Shown: piece by piece, positions 60,077 through 64,000 of the stretch
Layout: every line of letters starts with the position of its first letter
Position numbering within the stretch: the first letter of the stretch is position 1
Source: Planctomycetaceae bacterium
GTDB taxonomy: Bacteria > Planctomycetota > Planctomycetia > Planctomycetales > Planctomycetaceae
DNA length: 64,000 bases
Direction: 5' to 3'
Assembly (NCBI GenBank): GCA_021732975.1
Contig: JAKFWC010000010.1
Location: 186,001 to 250,000, forward strand
Notes under the pieces: generated by a model
Seen by the model: the letters and a program-made list of their open reading frames with translations, nothing else
Database searches by the model: none
Told to the model about the DNA's origin: nothing
Program-made: the position numbers and the translations under genes

Positions 60077-60701
60077 TCCGGCCCGCCTTCCCCGATTCAA
60101 CTCCACACCGTCGGAGGTACATGACACCAACTGAGATCACAGGAGACAACTCGCTTCGAAGAGAAATCTGAGTCTAACTTGCCCGACGATTTGAAGCCAA
60201 CCGCTGCAGGCAGAGAACGTCGGCGCGATGCAAATGGTTCAACGCATTTCACAATACGATCACAAACCCATGCTCTTGAAAATGATTTTCAATAACAAGC
60301 AAGGATTCACTTCAGTACCGCCCATCACGAACCAGATCGTAACCGCGAGTGAAAACTTCGCGTGGAAAGTGGGAGCAGTTCAAATTCCTAATCGCGGCGG
60401 TGGGTTTGCTTCGGGAAGTCAACTTCGATGCTCCTCGACTCGCGCGTCAATCACTGACCACAAACATACTGGTTGCGTGTGCAGAAGACTTCTCTGTGTC
60501 GGCTTGATCAGATGAAAGGTTAGAGCCCATCCAAATCAGGGGATTCGTCTCAGAGAACTTGTACCGACGTTCAATTGCCTTAGCAATTGTATCGCTGTTC
60601 ATCAAGAAGAATTCGTAGAAAACGCTTGCTTCAGGCCTCTGCGAAAGATAGGCTGGCCACGCGGCTAGGGTGACTTGCGGTCTGAGCGGGGATTATTAGC
60701 T
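60077..60701. other. Divergent intergenic region between the GTPase operon and the repeat protein
   Basis: About 620 bases, of lower GC content than the flanks, that should contain promoters for both directions. A perfect small hairpin lies at 60572-60578 and 60583-60589 (CAATTGC/GCAATTG, loop of four). No gene or consensus promoter is recognised. Confidence 0.5.
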
Positions 60702-63188
60702 ATGGGTCGTTCACGGTATTACGCATGGATCGTCGGGACGGGATTCGCGGTATCGTTGCTGAACCTTGCTGACTCCCCACAACTGTACAACCGGCTCTTC
60801 GCGGAAGATCGTGCAATCGGTCTCACAGTCAACGTAACCGCCATCGTTGATTCAGCGCAGCCGGATGCCGAAAACGTACCCGCAAAACCAGATCAACCCG
60901 CCGAAACCACTCCCCCGGCTGCCGATCCCGCCGCAGCGAAGGCCGATCCGGACGTGAAAGCGCCTGCGGAAAATGCTCCTTCCGACAACGCAGCGGACAC
61001 AAAATTGCGGACGCTGAAGGAGAGTGTCGCGAAGGAACTGCGTCAAGTCGCCAGTGTATGCGGTGCCGTGATTGGTGAAGTGACCGATGAAGCCTTTGAA
61101 GTCACCGTTTTGGTGGAAGAGTCCGCGAAAAAACAACCGAGTGTCGAAGAGTTGACCACGAAAATCCGCCGTTTGTGTGGTCAACGTGAAGTGAAGTTGG
61201 AGACCAAACCCTGGGCGGCGGCGGCTCGACTTAAACAACTGCAAGGAGTTGTCAAAAGCCAGGCCGATCTCCAGGACGTCAAATTGGCGAGCCTGTTCCT
61301 GCTCGGGCTCACCCCGGACAAACTGGCCTGCCAGCTCCAGGGCTCGGCGAAGAATCCGAATGCTCAGGACGCCCTCGTGGTCGCCGTGACGGCGTTGGTG
61401 ACTGAAGAATTTGAGTCGCCGGCCGGGAAGCCCAACTCTGTCGATGCCCAACTTGATGTCACCTTTGATCCTGAGCCCCTGTTGAAGGCGATTCAGAAAT
61501 CGCTTGCACAGAACGCGGACCTCAGCGGTGTGCGCATCGAACGTGTCATCCCCCATAAAGATCCTGAGAAGTCCATCTGGAAACTCGAACTCAAGGGGGA
61601 TTCTCCGCTTCCACTGAAAGACGATGTCGAATTGGTGAAACTGGTGAATGAACTGTTGCCGTCGGTTTATCCCCAGTGGACGGACAAACTCGAGCCGCAA
61701 ACGCCAGTGCTGGCGGACCGCGTTCCCGACGCCGCACCCGTTCTAGCCGGCGTGAAAAAACTGCTGAAGGACTCCCCGGAGTGGAAAGGCTGCGAACTCA
61801 CGCAGATCGTTGTCGCACCACAGACGGAACCCGGAAAGTTGGTCAACTGGACGCTCAAAGGCAAGGCCGCGCAGCCGCAGCAGGAGTCGCAACTCATCGA
61901 GCTGTGCTACGAAGTTGTAGAGCAAGCCAATCCGTGGTGGAAGCGGGCCAAAGAACGGCTCGACATCAAATCAGCCTGTGCACTCGAATATCCCTCATCC
62001 GAACCTATCGTGGCCCATATTCAGTCGCTGCTGAAATCGGCCCCGGAATGGCGCGGGTGCGTTCTGAAGCGGATCGAACCTTCGGCTGCCGGTGGGGGAG
62101 CGAACGCCGATACGGGCGGCCCCGTCGTGATGATCTGGACTCTGGTGGGCGAAGTCTACCACCCAGGTCAGAAAGAGCGTTTGATGGCGTTGGTGCAAGA
62201 AGAACATTGTCGGCTTCACCCCGCCTGGAAAAACTACGCTGGTTTGCGGTTCGAGGAACAGTTGAAACAGGTTCCGGTCAATCCCGCCCCTGTGCTGAAG
62301 GCGCTGCAAGCTAAACTCGGCAAGTACTCCGGCTGGACGGCTTGTACGGTGACCGGTCTGGAATCTCCGCCGTGTTCCAGCAACCAGGCTGACAAGCAGA
62401 CATGGGAAATCATTGGGACGGTCGCGTTCATGGCCCAGCAGGTGGAATTGCCCGACCTCGTCGGCGAAGCTTTCCGCGAAGTCTACCCCGGGTGGGGGGA
62501 ATCCACCCCGCCTCAGATCGACCCGAATCGGGTGAAAATTGTGCATCCCACCGCCGCCACACTGCTGGCCCTGCTTCAGCACGACATGGAACGGATGCCG
62601 GAGTACGACGACTGCCACATCCTCGACGCGGAGATTGAGACCGGCATGAATGCGGCACAGTCGGCAGAGCGCGTCCATTTGAAGTTGATCGGCCGGACGA
62701 CCGGTGTCGCTCATCAGAATACACTCGTTTCGCTCGAACAATTCCCGTCGCTGAAAAAACACTATGGCAAGAAGATCACACTTGGTGATGACGCGCAGAT
62801 TGTCCCGAATCCCAGCGATGTGGAAATCATGCCGATTTCCCCCGGCCTGGCGAGTCTGCAATTTGAGATCGGACAGAATCATTACGTGCATTGCGAATTC
62901 GCGCAGGCCAAAGCCGCCTTTGTCGGCGCAATGTTCGACGACGTTTCCAATCTGAACTATAAGCTGTGGCATGTGGCGATGTGCCTGGCCTGCGGCGACG
63001 AATCGCTTGCCCACGACCGGTTGTTCAACATCCTGCGCGGCCATCGCCCCGAGTATCGCAACAGCGATGCCTTCCGCTCGGCGATGCGATCCCTGGAACG
63101 TCTCCAAGGCCCGCTCCGCAACCAGTTGGAAGAGCTGGAACGCCAGGTTCTCTCCGAGATCGCCATTAAAACCGCGCAAGCTCGGTAG
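60702..63188 (+). CDS. Exported protein built of about five to seven repeated ~90-residue modules
   Basis: I take the ATG at 60702 (MGRSRYYAWIVGTGFAVS) as start, with a TTG at 60675 as an alternative; about 828 residues. The N-terminus has a signal or membrane helix, followed by a Pro/Ala-rich linker. The body consists of repeated modules near residues 260, 341, 431, 527 and 613. Each begins with a helix like PVLxxVxxLL, then a W-x-G-C turn (PEWKGCEL, PEWRGCVL, GWTACTV, PEYDDCHI), then a beta pair such as VNWTLKG or WEIIGTV, and a final helix ending in P-x-W. Earlier parts near 115 and 190 may be diverged copies. The last 120 residues are helical and TPR-like. I recognise no known domain. It is transcribed away from the GTPase operon. 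Confidence 0.7.
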   Translation: MGRSRYYAWIVGTGFAVSLLNLADSPQLYNRLFAEDRAIGLTVNVTAIVDSAQPDAENVPAKPDQPAETTPPAADPAAAKADPDVKAPAENAPSDNAADTKLRTLKESVAKELRQVASVCGAVIGEVTDEAFEVTVLVEESAKKQPSVEELTTKIRRLCGQREVKLETKPWAAAARLKQLQGVVKSQADLQDVKLASLFLLGLTPDKLACQLQGSAKNPNAQDALVVAVTALVTEEFESPAGKPNSVDAQLDVTFDPEPLLKAIQKSLAQNADLSGVRIERVIPHKDPEKSIWKLELKGDSPLPLKDDVELVKLVNELLPSVYPQWTDKLEPQTPVLADRVPDAAPVLAGVKKLLKDSPEWKGCELTQIVVAPQTEPGKLVNWTLKGKAAQPQQESQLIELCYEVVEQANPWWKRAKERLDIKSACALEYPSSEPIVAHIQSLLKSAPEWRGCVLKRIEPSAAGGGANADTGGPVVMIWTLVGEVYHPGQKERLMALVQEEHCRLHPAWKNYAGLRFEEQLKQVPVNPAPVLKALQAKLGKYSGWTACTVTGLESPPCSSNQADKQTWEIIGTVAFMAQQVELPDLVGEAFREVYPGWGESTPPQIDPNRVKIVHPTAATLLALLQHDMERMPEYDDCHILDAEIETGMNAAQSAERVHLKLIGRTTGVAHQNTLVSLEQFPSLKKHYGKKITLGDDAQIVPNPSDVEIMPISPGLASLQFEIGQNHYVHCEFAQAKAAFVGAMFDDVSNLNYKLWHVAMCLACGDESLAHDRLFNILRGHRPEYRNSDAFRSAMRSLERLQGPLRNQLEELERQVLSEIAIKTAQAR

Positions 63189-63299
63189 TGTGAGACATGG
63201 TCGCGATGATTCCCCCTACTGCGGGGATCATCGTGATTAACCGGCACTCGATGGCGGACGAGACTAATGAGCGCCGCGTGAGTCACCCGACTGCGCGTA

Positions 63300-64000
63300 C
63301 TACTTCGATTGATCCACCAGTTTCTGCACCGCCTGTCGTAGACGAACGAGCCCATCCGCGAATGCGGCGTCGTCTTCCGGCAGGTGGAAAGCGTGGTTCC
63401 GAAAAAAGCGGTGGAGCTTCTTGCGCGTTTCTAACGCGAGTTTCTCCGGTAGTTCGTGGAACTCCGGAATCTTCGCGCCATCAATCAGCACGGGCATGGC
63501 GGGAATGCCGCGATCAATTGCGAAGAGGATTTCTTTGAGACAGAAGTCCGGTACATCCTCGCCATACTGAGCTTTTTGCTCGAGCAGCTTAATCCAAAGC
63601 GGTCCGATGATGCCGGTCAAGACGGTGCATCGCCCCAAAGTGGCCTCTAATTGTTCTTCAAAGCTCTTGCCATATTCCAAGCTATTAACATCGCGGAACA
63701 CCGCACCAGCACCGAAGTGGGCCGCCAGCGAGTCAAAAACTCGTGCCGATGCGTGCTTTGAATCGAGACGGCGATAGGAAATGAAGATCGAGTAAATCGG
63801 CGCGCCAACAACTTTGTCGCTCAGTGATCCGCCTGGTTTTCTCGGCGGTGGGGGAGGCGAAATGATGATCGGCTCCGGTGGACGGCGTGGCTTTTGTATG
63901 CCAAGCCGGCTGGTGGTGCGAAACCGATTGAGGCCTTCATCGGTTTCCGCGAGAACTTCGTCCAGCGAAGGAATGTCCTCTAGTCTGTAGTTATTCCAGA
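63300..64000 (-). CDS. Kinase-TIR fusion protein, C-terminal part (5' end outside window)
   Basis: The frame is open to the right edge of the window, and 233 residues are visible. The first residues, WNNYRLEDIPSLDEV, match the end of the kinase domain of the gene at 55041-57815 (WNKTRLEDIPALDEF), so a YegI-type kinase probably lies before it. A Pro-rich linker with PPPPPRK follows. The rest is a TIR domain: IYSIFISYRRLDSKH, AGAVFRDVNSLEYGKSFEEQ, VLTGIIGPLWI, then CLKEILFAIDRGIPAMPVL, in which the Glu (codon 63531-63533) takes the place of the NADase glutamate of TIR enzymes, and LPEKLALETRKKLHRF. TIR domains in bacteria often cut NAD or signal in defence. It converges on the repeat-protein gene. 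Confidence 0.82.
   Translation of the reverse strand, partial: WNNYRLEDIPSLDEVLAETDEGLNRFRTTSRLGIQKPRRPPEPIIISPPPPPRKPGGSLSDKVVGAPIYSIFISYRRLDSKHASARVFDSLAAHFGAGAVFRDVNSLEYGKSFEEQLEATLGRCTVLTGIIGPLWIKLLEQKAQYGEDVPDFCLKEILFAIDRGIPAMPVLIDGAKIPEFHELPEKLALETRKKLHRFFRNHAFHLPEDDAAFADGLVRLRQAVQKLVDQSK

Overview
The window comes from a planctomycete (phylum Planctomycetota). It carries many protein families that are close to diagnostic of that phylum: DUF1501 Tat-exported proteins, a cytochrome-type PSD1/DUF1549/DUF1553 protein, DUF1559 pseudopilin-like proteins, several FG-GAP + ASPIC/UnbV proteins, and kinase-TPR proteins. Codon use looks uniformly GC-rich. No rRNA, tRNA or CRISPR array was seen.

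Bases 1-20.7 kb hold an export and redox region. It starts with the end of a dimethylformamidase-like protein and a membrane-anchored five-heme cytochrome with TPRs that overlaps an FG-GAP/ASPIC protein. Tail to tail with it runs a five-gene minus-strand group: membrane protein, DUF1559, lipoprotein, TPR-FG-GAP-ASPIC, DUF1501. Next is a translationally coupled trio on the plus strand: an FGE-sulfatase-fold lipoprotein without the copper cysteines, a CoxII-like lipoprotein without CuA ligands, and a SCO1-FG-GAP-ASPIC fusion. A second TPR-FG-GAP-ASPIC protein faces it.

Bases 21.1-30.5 kb hold a catabolic group: a GntR regulator with two winged helices, an acetamidase/formamidase, a metal-dependent amidohydrolase and an enolase-superfamily enzyme. 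A PSD1 cytochrome and a DUF1501 protein follow. Bases 30.5-33.2 kb hold gene debris (a DUF4915 remnant and a heme-binding/ThuA remnant), a small lipoprotein and a UPF0261 (Tm-1-like) protein. Bases 33.3-37.3 kb are a mobile-type segment: inverted repeats, a large serine recombinase with a perfect 14-bp palindrome in its leader, a small partner ORF, a likely transposase remnant and 0.8 kb of apparently non-coding DNA.

Bases 37.3-64 kb are the most interesting part, a phospho-signalling and GTPase locus. Seven close-packed minus-strand genes (60.1 to 44.1 kb) encode a membrane zinc-ribbon P-loop GTPase, an atypical YegI-like protein kinase, a 1.6-kDa-residue-scale (1,629-residue) GAP1-like protein, an uncharacterised membrane-anchored protein, two vWA proteins and a PP2C phosphatase. 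Around them lie a kinase-TPR protein, a zinc-ribbon membrane protein, a vWA/toroid fusion, a secreted protein built of repeated modules and, at the window edge, a kinase-TIR fusion. Kinase + PP2C + vWA recalls the TerY-P triad (yegI/yegK/yegL of E. coli). GAP1 + GTPase recalls the computationally predicted GTPase-centred conflict systems. A TIR protein next to them fits a defence or programmed-response role, but this is inference and not shown by the sequence.

Small inverted-repeat elements of at least three kinds lie between genes; one arm of one of them encodes the start of a signal peptide.
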